Of a DNA stretch of 64,000 nucleotides, positions 1 through 9,300 are shown in pieces; position 1 is the first letter of the stretch, and every line of letters starts with the position of its first letter. The position numbers were made by a program, and so were the translations under genes. Location of the stretch: assembly GCA_024233515.1 (NCBI GenBank), contig JACKPO010000002.1, positions 1 to 64,000 on the forward strand, in the 5' to 3' direction. Source of the stretch: Chlamydiales bacterium. Its GTDB lineage: Bacteria > Chlamydiota > Chlamydiia > Chlamydiales > Simkaniaceae. Below the pieces are notes generated by a model. It made no database searches. It was not told the origin of the DNA and worked only from the letters and a program-made list of their open reading frames with translations.

Positions 1-84
1 GCTTCGAATCCTCTCCTTGCTGTTTGCATGGGAACAGGGAAGGCCCTCGAGTATCTCGAAACCTTCAAAAAAGCCTCTGTCTAG
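1..84 (+). CDS. mreB: Rod shape-determining protein MreB, C-terminal end (partial)
   Basis: Frame 1 is open from the window edge to TAG at 82-84 and gives 27 residues. The stretch NPLLAVCMGTGKALE matches the conserved MreB tail, in which an acidic-P-L stretch is followed by a G-x-G-x-x-L-E helix. MreB is an actin-like filament that organises division-site peptidoglycan in chlamydiae lacking FtsZ. As I recall, mreB directly precedes the PEP carboxykinase gene in Chlamydia. Here the two are separated by about 2.8 kb of accessory DNA, which supports both the identification and the view that the intervening block is an insertion. The start lies outside the window. Confidence 0.8.
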   Translation, partial: ASNPLLAVCMGTGKALEYLETFKKASV

Positions 85-238
85 CATCAATCCGCTCAGC
101 CAAATGACTTCTCTGTCGGGACCTCGTGTGTCTTAACACTGCGGTCTCTTCTTTGAAGCAATTTTTCAAGAGCGCCTTGAAGCTATCCTTTCCTTTTCAC
201 TTCTAGGGGTAATAATTATTTGACACAATTTTAGGACT

Positions 239-294
239 ATACCTCTCGTGAATGAAAAATTTGAGTGAACAAATTTTTCATTCACGAGAGGTAT
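239..294. repeat. Perfect 25-bp inverted repeat (long hairpin)
   Basis: Positions 239-263 and 270-294 are exact reverse complements, separated by a 6-nt loop (agtgaa). The arm begins ATACCTCTCGTGAATG and resembles the TATACCTAAnnTGAnTCAAAA terminal motif of the repeats near 2.5 kb and 11.35 kb. No U-tract follows, so a simple Rho-independent terminator is unlikely. It is probably a miniature element end or recombination scar. The rest of 85-508 holds no gene I can support. Confidence 0.75.
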
Positions 295-508
295 ATTGGA
301 TGTCTGTATTAAAGTTTATATTGCTCCCTGATAATCCACTTCATAAATGCCCTCTTTGTGAACACAAATCAGTTCACAGGGAATTGGATTGAAAGTATCT
401 CTAGGATGAGTCGTTTCATTGAAAAAAGAACAACAATCCTTTGGTTTTTTTTAGGACGAACTTTACACTGGTCCTTGATTAAACCTTCTTCACCTTCAGG
501 CAAGAGAG

Positions 509-1375
509 TTAATCGTAAAGCTTCTGAAGCGTTTTTGCCTCTAAGTCTTTGCCTCTATATAGGTTATTGATTTTTTGTTTTTCTTTTTCATATATGAAAC
601 ATTGCGGTTTCCAACTGGAAAAAGTCTTAAATTGAGGAATTGTAAACTCTTTCTGTGAGAAGCGTTTTACTTTTACAATTTCTTGATTTTGAATGATCTG
701 ATCAAAAAGAGCGGATGTAAACCTTTTAGAGAGTCCAGTCCTTTTATCATCAAAAAGCAGGGAGTATGGATAACTATTCTCAATTCCATAACCAAAAAGA
801 ATTCCTAGCAAACAAACGGATTCGGGAACCATTTCTTCGTTATTAAGGATCTTATTCCAAAACACAGAGTTTTCGTCATGAATCTCGAAGACAATCTCAA
901 GTGGATCAAAATCGAACCCAAAAAAGCTTTTGAAAAGAGAATAGTGCCTCTTTATTATCGTAGCTGTTTCAATTATATTTACAATATAGACAAAATCCAG
1001 ATCGGTTGATTTTATCGGAAAATGCGCTATAATGTAGTTGTGTATTTCCTCTTTATTTAATTTTTCTTCCCATAACCTCCAACTCTCAGCAAAGTCATAC
1101 TTTGGGGTGTACTCAATTTTCTGTTCCGATTCCAAGGCTTTTCTTTCCTCCTCGGACATTCTGCTAAGAAAATCCTCTCTTTCTTTATCCTTCTCTTCTC
1201 TAGATCTATGATCTAGAATAATTTCAGTTATCGGTTTACTCCCATGAATAGTAAAAGCTGCACTCTCCATAAAAAGTAGTCTAACATAAAACTCATCCCA
1301 CCTCTCTTTTTCATCGCTACTCTGACTAGAGCACGAGAGTGTAAAGAAAAAGATTGAAAATAACATCCAAACCAT
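509..1375 (-). CDS. Putative lipoprotein of unknown function
   Basis: The product is 288 aa. I start at the ATG at 1375, which gives a short hydrophobic signal ending in TLSCSS, a relaxed lipobox with the acylated Cys near residue 15. In-frame upstream starts (1405, 1474) would add a positively charged extension and spoil the signal. The mature part is hydrophilic, with many Glu/Lys residues between 70 and 110, and has no motif I recognise. It is divergent from the secreted protein at 1428. Both sit in the block inserted between mreB and pckG, so it is probably lineage-specific cargo. The function is unknown. Confidence 0.6.
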   Translation of the reverse strand: MVWMLFSIFFFTLSCSSQSSDEKERWDEFYVRLLFMESAAFTIHGSKPITEIILDHRSREEKDKEREDFLSRMSEEERKALESEQKIEYTPKYDFAESWRLWEEKLNKEEIHNYIIAHFPIKSTDLDFVYIVNIIETATIIKRHYSLFKSFFGFDFDPLEIVFEIHDENSVFWNKILNNEEMVPESVCLLGILFGYGIENSYPYSLLFDDKRTGLSKRFTSALFDQIIQNQEIVKVKRFSQKEFTIPQFKTFSSWKPQCFIYEKEKQKINNLYRGKDLEAKTLQKLYD

Positions 1376-1427
1376 TTTAAACTCCGCTCTTGAGATCCTA
1401 AACATTAATACTTTGAAAGAGGTACCT

Positions 1428-1820
1428 ATGAAATTCAAGTCACTTATCCTGGTTTTTGTAAGCTTCCTAAGCATAAGCTACGCCAATGATTTTTCTCAAA
1501 ATTTTTCAGATAACAAAGCAATTAATGAAGACTTTGTGTGCGAGCTATTGTCCGAGTTTTCTACTAGTATCGATAGATGCGTAGAGGGTAAGATTTACAT
1601 AAAACCTGAAAATATCAAGAGTACGAGCTCAGGGCTATTTTTGAATAATAATGAAAAAACCCTTCATATGCCGGTCCTTTTCTCTGACTTTTACGGACCG
1701 TATATCCGCATGGAAGAACATGTAAGACCATATTCTATTACCTACTGCATTGGGTGTGGCTGGGTAAAGTTCTCTGGAGACCCATGCAGAAACCCAAATT
1801 GCAAGCTCAAAAAGAAATAG
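1428..1820 (+). CDS. Small secreted protein with C-terminal Cys knuckle
   Basis: The product is 130 aa. The ATG at 1428 is preceded by AAGAGG and starts a clear Sec signal (MKFKSLILVFVSFLSISYA, cleavage after ANA-like residues near 20). The longer ORF from 1413 adds only five residues. The tail contains C-x2-C-x9-C-x4-C (CIGCG...CRNPNC), a plausible zinc knuckle or disulfide pair, followed by a Lys-rich end. A strong terminator follows at 1869-1893, so the gene is a single-gene unit. No family was recognised; it could be a periplasmic or exported protein. Confidence 0.6.
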   Translation: MKFKSLILVFVSFLSISYANDFSQNFSDNKAINEDFVCELLSEFSTSIDRCVEGKIYIKPENIKSTSSGLFLNNNEKTLHMPVLFSDFYGPYIRMEEHVRPYSITYCIGCGWVKFSGDPCRNPNCKLKKK

Positions 1821-1868
1821 ATGAGTTTGAGACATACTGTTCCCAACAGTACGTCTAAAGCAGGAATT

Positions 1869-1893
1869 GTCGCACAGCTTGTGCGACTTTTTT
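1869..1893 (+). terminator. Rho-independent terminator
   Basis: An 8-bp perfect stem (GTCGCACA/TGTGCGAC) with a GCT loop is followed directly by six T. It lies 49 bp after the stop of the small secreted protein and ends its transcript. Confidence 0.85.
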
Positions 1894-2001
1894 GTAAAGG
1901 ATGAAAATCTTTCATTCCAAAAAATTACTTGAAAGTTGAAGGTCAATGTGTTGATAATGAGCGGAAAGGATCCTTTCTAAAGGCTGAGTAGAAAGAGGCC
2001 T

Positions 2002-2166
2002 ATGATGGCTCCTTTGCTCCCGTTTTTGGATCCTAACAGAGATGAGGCAACCCATGCTCAATACAACCGTTTACTACTCGTTCTTTTTCCCAACATTACT
2101 GCTTATCTGGGGCTTGTATACACAAGAAAATTCAAAAGTTGGCCGAAGGGGCTCCAATCGGTCTGA
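2002..2166 (+). pseudogene. Possible 5' remnant of a gene cut by the IS630-like element
   Basis: An ATG at 2002, with AAAGAGG just upstream, opens 54 codons. The first 40 residues (MMAPLLPFLDPNRDEATHAQ and following, with a hydrophobic NITAYLGLVY segment) look protein-like. The frame then runs into the TGTATAC end of the IS630 remnant at about 2115. This would fit a gene whose 3' part was lost on insertion. The family is not recognised and the call is weak. Confidence 0.25.
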
Positions 2167-2518
2167 ATTTATCCCTTACTTTGCTCCGTAATTCTTGTCC
2201 TAGAGGAGCATCAGCCTCAAGTCTTGTCAACATTGCAAAAAATCCCATGATTGCTCCCTTAAATTCCTCAAAGTGTTCATAATAGGTGTTGTATATTATC
2301 CGTTCCTTCATCCATTTCCACAACCGTTCTATCGGATTTAGATTTGGACTATAGGGTGGTAAGAAATGAAGCACTATTTTTGAGAGTTCCAGGTATTTTT
2401 TCACCTTTCGATTTCTGTAGTATGGTGCATTGTCACAAAATACGTGAATTTTTTCTTTATCTGGGTAGGCTTTCTCGATATTTTGGAAAAATTGGATTGT
2501 ATACCTAAAATGATTCAA
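2132..2518 (-). pseudogene. IS630-family transposase, C-terminal fragment
   Basis: The fragment is 128 codons. It carries the second half of an IS630/Tc1-mariner DDE domain: VFCDNAPYYRN (second catalytic Asp) and the hallmark LPPYSPNLNPIERLWKWMK, which contains the catalytic Glu. The N-terminal helix-turn-helix and first Asp are missing. The first codons (MNHFR) come from the palindromic element at 2499-2668, not from a transposase. The 3' end runs to a TGTATACACAAG...ATTCAAAAGTTGGC sequence that looks like the IS terminal repeat. The copy is dead on its own. Confidence 0.85.
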
Positions 2519-2668
2519 AAGTTGGTTTTTGGCTGCGCCTGCTTTGCAGCAAATTTCTTGCCTTCACTTGCGCTTTGTGCTCGCACAATGGTCGCTCGCT
2601 CCAGGCAAAAAATTTGCGTGGGGCCGCCTTGCCAAATTCTCAACTTTTGAATCACGTTAGGTATAGAC
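2499..2668. repeat. MITE-like palindromic element inside the IS630 remnant
   Basis: The left end reads GTATACCTAAAATGATTCAA and the right end is its imperfect reverse complement. The two arms continue as imperfect inverted repeats of about 60 nt (GCAAATTTCTTGCC against GCAAATTTTTTGCC). The same terminal motif occurs at the 3' end of the neighbouring IS630 fragment and alone at 11351-11375. This suggests a non-autonomous element mobilised by an IS630-type transposase. The minus strand is open through it for about 100 codons without a start. Bases 2669-2872 hold no gene I can support. Confidence 0.6.
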
Positions 2669-2908
2669 AGCTGATCCATAAAGCAGGGCTTCCAACTTTC
2701 CCAAGATCCAAAGGTATCCCCGAAAATTTCAGAGTAAAAATCGCGTGGAAGGGGGGCGCTGGGGGGTGCTGCTGTTTGGACAACACCAGCCCAATGCGAC
2801 TCATAGGTAGCTAAAAATAAGCGATTAGACTTTTTTTAGATTTAATAAAGGTTCTGTATACGTTTGTAGGCTTTGACAGGTGGGGGGATATTCGGGTATG
2901 AGGAGGAT

Positions 2909-4660
2909 ATGGAGATCAACCATAAAAAACTTAAGGCTTGGGTCGAGACGATTCAGGGGCTTTGCACTCCTGATGAGGTGATCCTCTGTGATGGCTCTCA
3001 GCAGGAGCATGATGCGATCTGTCAAGAGCTTGTCGATCAGAAGGTGTTTGTTCGATTGAACCCAAGGCAGAAGTCGTATTGGTGTCGTTCTGACGAGCAG
3101 GATGTTGCTCGCGTTGAAGACCGAACGTTCATTTGCTCTCAGAATGAAAAGGATGCGGGACCGACAAACAATTGGGAAGATCCTCTTAAGATGAAGGGAA
3201 CCCTCCTTCCCCTTTTCCAAGGGTGTATGAAAGGGAGGAAGATGTATGTGATCCCTTTCAGCATGGGGCCATTTGGCTCTGATCTTTCCTTAATCGGGGT
3301 GCAGATTACCGACAGTCCTTATGTGGTGGCAAATACCTTTATTATGACGCGGATGGGGAAGAGGGCTCTTGAGGTTTTAGGAACAGAGGGTGAGTTTGTC
3401 CCTTGTCTTCATTCTGTGGGAGTTCCTTTGGGAAAGGGGGAGAAGGATTCTTTTTGGCCGTGTCGCCCTGATGATAAGTATATTGTTCATTTTCCTGAAT
3501 CTCGTGAGATTTGGTCGTTTGGTAGTGGATATGGAGGAAATGCTCTTTTAGGAAAGAAGTGTCTTGCTCTAAGGATTGCATCTGTGAAGGCCCGGGATGA
3601 AAAGTGGATGGCGGAACATATGCTTATCGTGGGAATCACAAATCCGGAAGGGAAAAAGCGGTATTTTGTTGCAGCGTTTCCAAGTGCTTGTGGAAAGACG
3701 AATCTTGCGATGCTCAAGTCGACCCTCCCTGGGTGGCAGGTCGAGTGTGTGGGGGATGATATTGCATGGATGCGGATCGGAAAAGACGGGCAGCTTTATG
3801 CAATTAATCCGGAGTATGGCTTTTTTGGTGTTGCGCCCGGGACTTCTTATGATTCTAATCCGAATGCGATGGAATCGATCAAAGCAAACTCAATTTTTAC
3901 CAATGTGGCTTTGACCGATGGCCGCGATGTGTGGTGGGAGGGGATGACAAAAGAGCCTCCAAACCATTTAATCGATTGGAAGGGAAGGGATTGGACACCG
4001 GAGTCTGAGGAGAAAGCGGCTCATCCGAATGCCCGTTTCACGGCCCCTGCAAGTCAATGCCCGGTGATCGATCCTGCTTTTGAGGATGTAAAGGGTGTCC
4101 CGATTTCAGGGGTGATCTTTGGGGGAAGGCGAGAAAGTGTGGTCCCTCTTGTGATTGAAAGTCTTTCGTGGCAGCACGGAACGTTTTTGGGGGCGTCTCT
4201 CTCCTCAGAGATGACAGCGGCAGCTGCGGGCAAGATCGGCAAGCTGCGCCATGACCCTTTTGCGATGCTCCCTTTTTGTGGGTACAATATGGGGGATTAC
4301 TTCGCGCATTGGCTGGAAATGGGGAAACTTCTTGGGGATAAAGCTCCGAAAATTTTCCACGTTAACTGGTTCCGCAAGGATAGGGAAGGAAACTTTCTCT
4401 GGCCAGGATTTGGGGAAAATATGAAGGTCCTCAAATGGATTTTCGAAAGATGTGAAGGAAAGGGAGAAGGGGAAGCAACACCGGTTGGAGTCATGCCAAC
4501 ACATTTCGAAGCTGCAGAAGAACTTTTCAAGGTTGAAAAGAAGGCTTGGTTAAAAGAGGTTGATGGGCTCAGAGACTACTTCACCCTGTTTGGAGATCGT
4601 CTTCCAGAGGGGATTACGCAAGAACTTGATGCATTGGAGCACCGCCTAAATGAGTTATAA
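2909..4660 (+). CDS. pckG: Phosphoenolpyruvate carboxykinase (GTP)
   Basis: The product is 583 aa. It converts oxaloacetate plus GTP to PEP plus CO2 in the cytosol, linking the TCA cycle to gluconeogenesis. The GTP-type signature is clear: kinase-1 P-loop FPSACGKTN (about residues 257-265), kinase-2 VGDDIAW (281-287), then [14 protein letters not shown] and the nucleotide-binding NWFRKD. The ATG at 2909 has AGGAGG only 2 nt away. A TTG at 2873 would give 595 aa, close to the chlamydial length I recall, so the start is uncertain. The next gene overlaps its last 11 bases, indicating co-translation. It normally follows mreB in chlamydiae. Confidence 0.95.
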   Translation: MEINHKKLKAWVETIQGLCTPDEVILCDGSQQEHDAICQELVDQKVFVRLNPRQKSYWCRSDEQDVARVEDRTFICSQNEKDAGPTNNWEDPLKMKGTLLPLFQGCMKGRKMYVIPFSMGPFGSDLSLIGVQITDSPYVVANTFIMTRMGKRALEVLGTEGEFVPCLHSVGVPLGKGEKDSFWPCRPDDKYIVHFPESREIWSFGSGYGGNALLGKKCLALRIASVKARDEKWMAEHMLIVGITNPEGKKRYFVAAFPSACGKTNLAMLKSTLPGWQVECVGDDIAWMRIGKDGQLYAINPEYGFFGVAPGTSYDSNPNAMESIKANSIFTNVALTDGRDVWWEGMTKEPPNHLIDWKGRDWTPESEEKAAHPNARFTAPASQCPVIDPAFEDVKGVPISGVIFGGRRESVVPLVIESLSWQHGTFLGASLSSEMTAAAAGKIGKLRHDPFAMLPFCGYNMGDYFAHWLEMGKLLGDKAPKIFHVNWFRKDREGNFLWPGFGENMKVLKWIFERCEGKGEGEATPVGVMPTHFEAAEELFKVEKKAWLKEVDGLRDYFTLFGDRLPEGITQELDALEHRLNEL

Positions 4661-5849
4661 ACTATCGGTTAAGAAACCACACACAGCCATTCTTATTAAA
4701 CTGATTTCTCTTGCTTCGATTGGAGCGACCCTCTTTACGCCAGGAATTCCTGCGATTCGAACCTTTTTCCACATTTCTGAAGGGGAGGCTCAGTCGGCTC
4801 TGACTTTGTTTATGTTAGGGTATGCCCTTGGGCAGATTTTATATAGTCCCTTTGCGAATCGTTTTGGAAGAAAAAAAACAATTCATGCGGGGCTTGTCAT
4901 CGCAATGATCGGAAGTCTATTATCGATCCTTTCAGGCCCATTTCACTCTTTTGCTCTTCTCATTGCTTCACGTCTTATTACAGCCATTGGAGCCAGTAGT
5001 GGTCTTGTTCTTACGATTACAATTATTAATGATTATTACCATGAGCACCAGGCGAGAAAGGTGGTTCCGATTGTAAGCACAGCTTTTGCGATTGTCCCTT
5101 TTATTGGAGTTGCGATCGGTGGCGTTCTGGTCCACTCGTTTGGTTGGCAGAGTACATTTTTTTTCCTCCTTCTTTACTATTTGATCGTTCTTGTCTTTAC
5201 CACCCGTCTTCCAGAAACAGGAACGAATCTTTCTAGGGAGGAAACCAGACTGAAAGTGATTTGCCAAAGGTATGGGCAGGCCTTTTCTGATCGACGCCTT
5301 GTTTTCTTTTCAGTTTTATTTGGACTCATCGGAGCGATGATTTATATCTATGCGGAGACAGCTCCACTGATTGCTATCGATACGTTAAAGATTAACCCAC
5401 AAAATTATGGGTTTATTAATCTCGTTGTGGCCCTTTTCTATGTCATGGGGAACTTAGTTGCTGCATCGTTAAACAAACGGTTTTCTGCCGTGAAGATGAT
5501 TTGGGGTGGACTTCTCTTTTTTGGTCTTCCATTTTTGGTCCTTTTCTCTTTTCTTATTGCAGGGCATGTTTCATTTTGGACGTTCTTCGTTCCGCTTTTC
5601 ATCGCTTATTTTGGATATCCCATTGCGTTTTCCAATGTGATTGTTCTTGCGAGCCACCATTTTGAGGATAAGGCAACAGGATCTGCGATCATGAACTTTA
5701 TTAATATGACTGTTGCCATGGGGGGAACGGTGTTAATGCAAAATCTTCCAGGTCCTTTAACGATATCCATGCCGGCGATGATGGTCGGACTTTCCGTCCT
5801 TTTCTTTATTCTGTTTCTTTACGCAAAACGGTTTGTTAACAATAGCTGA
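4650..5849 (+). CDS. MFS transporter, Bcr/CflA-type drug/H+ antiporter
   Basis: The product is 399 aa with about 12 hydrophobic segments. The family motif A is present between TM2 and TM3 ([16 protein letters not shown]), preceded by a [11 protein letters not shown] first loop. The TM4-TM5 region has the G-rich GVAIGGVL antiporter motif. This arrangement is typical of the DHA1 Bcr/CflA group, which exports antibiotics or small metabolites in exchange for protons at the inner membrane. The actual substrate is unknown. The gene overlaps pckG by 11 bp. Its last codons and TGA stop lie within the left end of the repeat at 5842-5936, so that element may have supplied the present C-terminus. Confidence 0.85.
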   Translation: MSYKLSVKKPHTAILIKLISLASIGATLFTPGIPAIRTFFHISEGEAQSALTLFMLGYALGQILYSPFANRFGRKKTIHAGLVIAMIGSLLSILSGPFHSFALLIASRLITAIGASSGLVLTITIINDYYHEHQARKVVPIVSTAFAIVPFIGVAIGGVLVHSFGWQSTFFFLLLYYLIVLVFTTRLPETGTNLSREETRLKVICQRYGQAFSDRRLVFFSVLFGLIGAMIYIYAETAPLIAIDTLKINPQNYGFINLVVALFYVMGNLVAASLNKRFSAVKMIWGGLLFFGLPFLVLFSFLIAGHVSFWTFFVPLFIAYFGYPIAFSNVIVLASHHFEDKATGSAIMNFINMTVAMGGTVLMQNLPGPLTISMPAMMVGLSVLFFILFLYAKRFVNNS

Positions 5850-5936
5850 ATTAGTTTAAAATAGTAATAATTGGACAGAAAATTTTCGGTGAAAAGATCT
5901 GGATGAACTGTTACTATTTTGAAGTACTTTAGCTAT
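5842..5936. repeat. Short copy of palindromic repeat family R3
   Basis: This 95-bp element has inverted ends (ATAGCTGAATTAGTTTAAAA and its partial reverse complement ending TTAGCTAT). A longer copy at 25664-25826 shares both ends and the core GTGAAAAGATCTGGATGAA. The copy here lacks about 68 internal bases. It overlaps the MFS stop codon and ends 12 bp before the dtd start. Confidence 0.8.
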
Positions 5937-5948
5937 AAATTTTTGCAC

Positions 5949-6392
5949 ATGCGCGCGTTCATTCAAAGAGTCACAAAAGCAAAGGTCACCGTTTCTGATG
6001 AGATTGTCGGTGCGATTGAGCAGGGGTTATTGCTTTTTTTGGGGATCCATCATGAGGATAATGAGGGAAAGATTCCTTGGCTTGCCGAGAAGGTGATCCA
6101 TTTGCGGATTTTTGAGGATGAAGGGGGAAAGATGAACCGCTCCCTGATGGATGTAGGGGGAGGACTCCTTGTTGTTTCGCAGTTTACGTTATACGGCAAT
6201 TGCGAGCAGGGAAGGCGCCCGTCTTTCATTGAGACAATGACACCGGAGGGTGCGAAGAGGCTCTATGAGGGGTTTATCGAAAAGGCGAGAGAGTTGTTGG
6301 GGGAAGACCGCGTGGCAACAGGGCAGTTTGGGGCGGAGATGGCTGTCGAACTGATCAATGATGGTCCCGTTACTTTTCTTCTTGAACGCTGA
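5949..6392 (+). CDS. dtd: D-aminoacyl-tRNA deacylase
   Basis: The product is 147 aa, the usual family length. It hydrolyses D-amino acids (D-Tyr and others) and mischarged Gly from tRNA. Both catalytic motifs are present: VVSQFTLYG (SQFTL motif, about residue 77) and the C-terminal INDGPVTF (GPVT motif). The start MRAFIQRVTKAKV matches the family N-terminus; an upstream TTG at 5919 would only translate repeat DNA. There is no good ribosome binding site, so translation may depend on the UTR supplied by the flanking repeat. The 3' end overlaps the convergent 1153-aa gene by 23 bp. Confidence 0.95.
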   Translation: MRAFIQRVTKAKVTVSDEIVGAIEQGLLLFLGIHHEDNEGKIPWLAEKVIHLRIFEDEGGKMNRSLMDVGGGLLVVSQFTLYGNCEQGRRPSFIETMTPEGAKRLYEGFIEKARELLGEDRVATGQFGAEMAVELINDGPVTFLLER

Positions 6393-9300
6393 GTGAAATG
6401 ATTTTCTCGTAGATGCGGGCTTTAAGCTGGGCGATGTGCCAGCTGAGGGCTGGTCGGAAGGTATCTCGCGTGTAGAGGTCGTAAGAGGTATAAATGACCC
6501 GAACAGATAGGGAGGTATCATTGATTTCTGTTGAGAGGGTTAGAGCATATCCTTCTGCTTTGTAGCTGTCTTCTTCTCCATCGAGTTTTTTGTACTCTTT
6601 ATCGTTGTAGTCGATCAGTTGCTTTTCTCCTTTTATTGTGAGAGGGAGGGGAATGGGGGCATGGTTGACTTGGATATTTAAGGAGGCGGGATGGGTCTCC
6701 TGAATTTCGTAGCGCTTTAGGGCGTTGTCAACATGGCTATGGTCCCGATCTAGCAGCCAATTGGTTTCATGAAAGGTCCCGTAGCAGGTGATCTCTTCTC
6801 GGCTTCCTTGAACAAGTTCATAAGGGACGAGTAGGTGGTGAGAACCTTCAATGAGGGTATCTCCTTTGGCGGCTATTTTAGGGAGATGATTGAATTCGAT
6901 TCTTCCACTGGAAAGTTCTGCTCCATCATATCTACGATTTGTTGCAAGGTTGAGAAAGGCTTGTCTTAGTCCAATGCGAAGGTGCTGACAAAAGGAGAAA
7001 AGGGCATGGCCAATCTCTTCTTTGTCTCCTACTGTGGGGGTGAAGTCATCCCATGCTTGGGAGACACTAGGGTGCTTCAAGAACCCTTCGACTGTTTCGA
7101 TGTTTGTTTCTCGATGACTGATGGCTCCATCATACCCCAGGTGGTAGACAAATGTTTTGAGAAGAAAGGGGAGGTCAGGATTGCGATCAAAAGTCTCAGG
7201 ATTAAGAGGAAAAGGAGCTTTGCCAGAATGGGAAACTTTTTCATCTTTTGTAACCACTGAAAAGCGATAGAGATATCTGTCCTTTTCTCTTTCCCAACTT
7301 CCATAAAATTGTTTTCCTAGTTCTTGATGAATATCTAGTGGCATAAGGGCTTGGTTAGGAGATCCACGATGGGTTGCAGTGGTGGGAAGGGTTGTTGTAA
7401 CGTGGCGCACAGAAAGGGGAATTGATCCAAAGTAGAGGTAATTGATGAATGGGGCGACGATGGTCATCCACGTTTTATCTTCTTTGTTGAGCTCTCTTCC
7501 TCGTGTTTTATCTTCAAGAATCTCTTGAATCTCTAGCGTATTTTCGAGAATGGCATCGACTGTTTTTGCGGGAAGGAGGGGGGCGCTGATCACTTCTTTT
7601 TCTAAGCACGCTCTTCGATGTTCGACAAGTTTTTCGAAGTGAAATTTTAGTTGTCTTGTTTGTTCGACACTGAGGTGAGGGTGGTAGGCTAAAAAATGGG
7701 CAACAACGCGGGGCGCCATTTTTTGCTTGTTATGGGTAAAGGACTCAAGAAGCTTAATGAATTCTACATTGAAATGAATTTGATCGCGGTTTGATTCTAG
7801 GGAAAGAAGTTCATAAAATACGCGAAGCTGGTGCGCCTCTGAAAAGTGATGTCCAAGGTATTGCATCCGATCGATCACATAGTCGATGTGCTCTATAGAA
7901 GAGAAAGAGGGGAGGAAAGAGAGGAAATGGGTTCTCAGCGACTTGATGGAGCTGGGATGAAGAGCTTTTTCTTCTAGAAATTTCTTCCGAAAAAGAGCTA
8001 TTACTTCTTGCATTCGCCCTTCTTTCTTGGGATCTAGAAGCTTGAGGGTTTTAAAGATAAAATAGGGATCTGAGGCCTCTTGATCCAGCTCATCACTTCC
8101 CTCTCGATAGACGTAGTGGGGTTGTGTACCTTTATCTGTAGCGCGGATGAGAAGGTCAAGTTTACGATTGACAGGCATCTGGGGATATTCGTCAATGTAA
8201 AGGTCAAAAATTTTGAGGTGGTGTTCTGTAAGTCTACCCGTTAGAAAATAGGCAACGGCTTCAAAGTAGAGGTCGGGATCCATGGATTCTCGAGAGCGGA
8301 GATTGAGGTGAGTATTGAAGATCGAGATCAATTCAAGGCGACGCTCTATCGAATGATCAGAGCGCATAAGGAGTAGGTTGAACCCTTTGGTAGAGGATCC
8401 TTTGACTTCTTTTGGGATAACCTTTTGCAATCCCTCTAGGTAGCGAAGGTCTTCTGTGGTGTCAATATGTTCTCTGAAATGGGAGTATTGAAGGACTTGG
8501 TAAGTTGTGATGGCAAAAGATCCAAAACGGTTGCATTTGATCAAGAAGGTAACGAACTCTATGCTTTGGTCTCGGAGGCTAGTAAGGAGCATGAGGAGAC
8601 TAAAGGCTTTTGGAGCAAAGGGTTCTCCATTTTTTTGATAGAGCTTTTCCAAAGATTCAAGCAGGGGAACAACGGTTTTTAGATGGCATGGATTGGCCGG
8701 CTCGGGTCCTTGGTAATCACAGTCATCGATCCGCATCACATTTGTTCGATTACTGGCAAGGGCCCATTCGAAAATCTTTTCTCCTTCAGGAGATCCCCTT
8801 TCTTCAGCAGGAATATGATAGTGGACAAAGTGATAGACCATCCGGTAAGCGCGAAGAAGAGACATCTCTTCTTCTTCAAAGTAGGGATGCTCTTCAAAAT
8901 CTGTTAGAGAAACGGCTGGATTGGATAGGAAGAGGGAAAAAGTTTTTCGAAGAGATTCATTGTTTCGAAAGGTCTGAGAAAGTCGTTCTGAAACGGTATG
9001 GGTCAGGGAATGACCGAGAAAGAGCTTCGTGAGATCTAAGGTGAGTCCAATGACAAACTCTTGAAATGTTTGATGGGGATACGTTACGCGCAAAGGGAGA
9101 GGAACGCTGCCAGAAAGAGCTTGATGCAAGGAGGGGAATGGGTAATCGTTAAGGAGGGTTTCGGCCCTCCGATTATCATCTGGGACATGGTCGCGGTAGG
9201 CTTGAACAAGAACGCCCCAGGTAATGGGACCATCTGGAGAGATAAGGGCAATACTATGATAGAGATTCAAAAGGTTAAAAGAGGTGTATTTCAATGGTTT

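Noticed and set aside
358..570. 70-codon plus-strand frame after the palindrome
   Set aside because: Composition is not protein-like, it overlaps the lipoprotein gene end and it has no initiation site.
1635..1946. 103-codon minus-strand frame over the small secreted protein
   Set aside because: It crosses the terminator at 1869-1893 and opposes a gene with signal peptide and good ribosome binding site.
2518..2822. Open minus-strand frame of about 100 codons through the MITE-like element
   Set aside because: No start codon with a ribosome binding site; it runs through an inverted repeat and matches no transposase N-terminus.
2825..3220. 131-codon minus-strand frame over the pckG start
   Set aside because: It is a shadow of the well-supported pckG frame, with no ribosome binding site or protein-like features.
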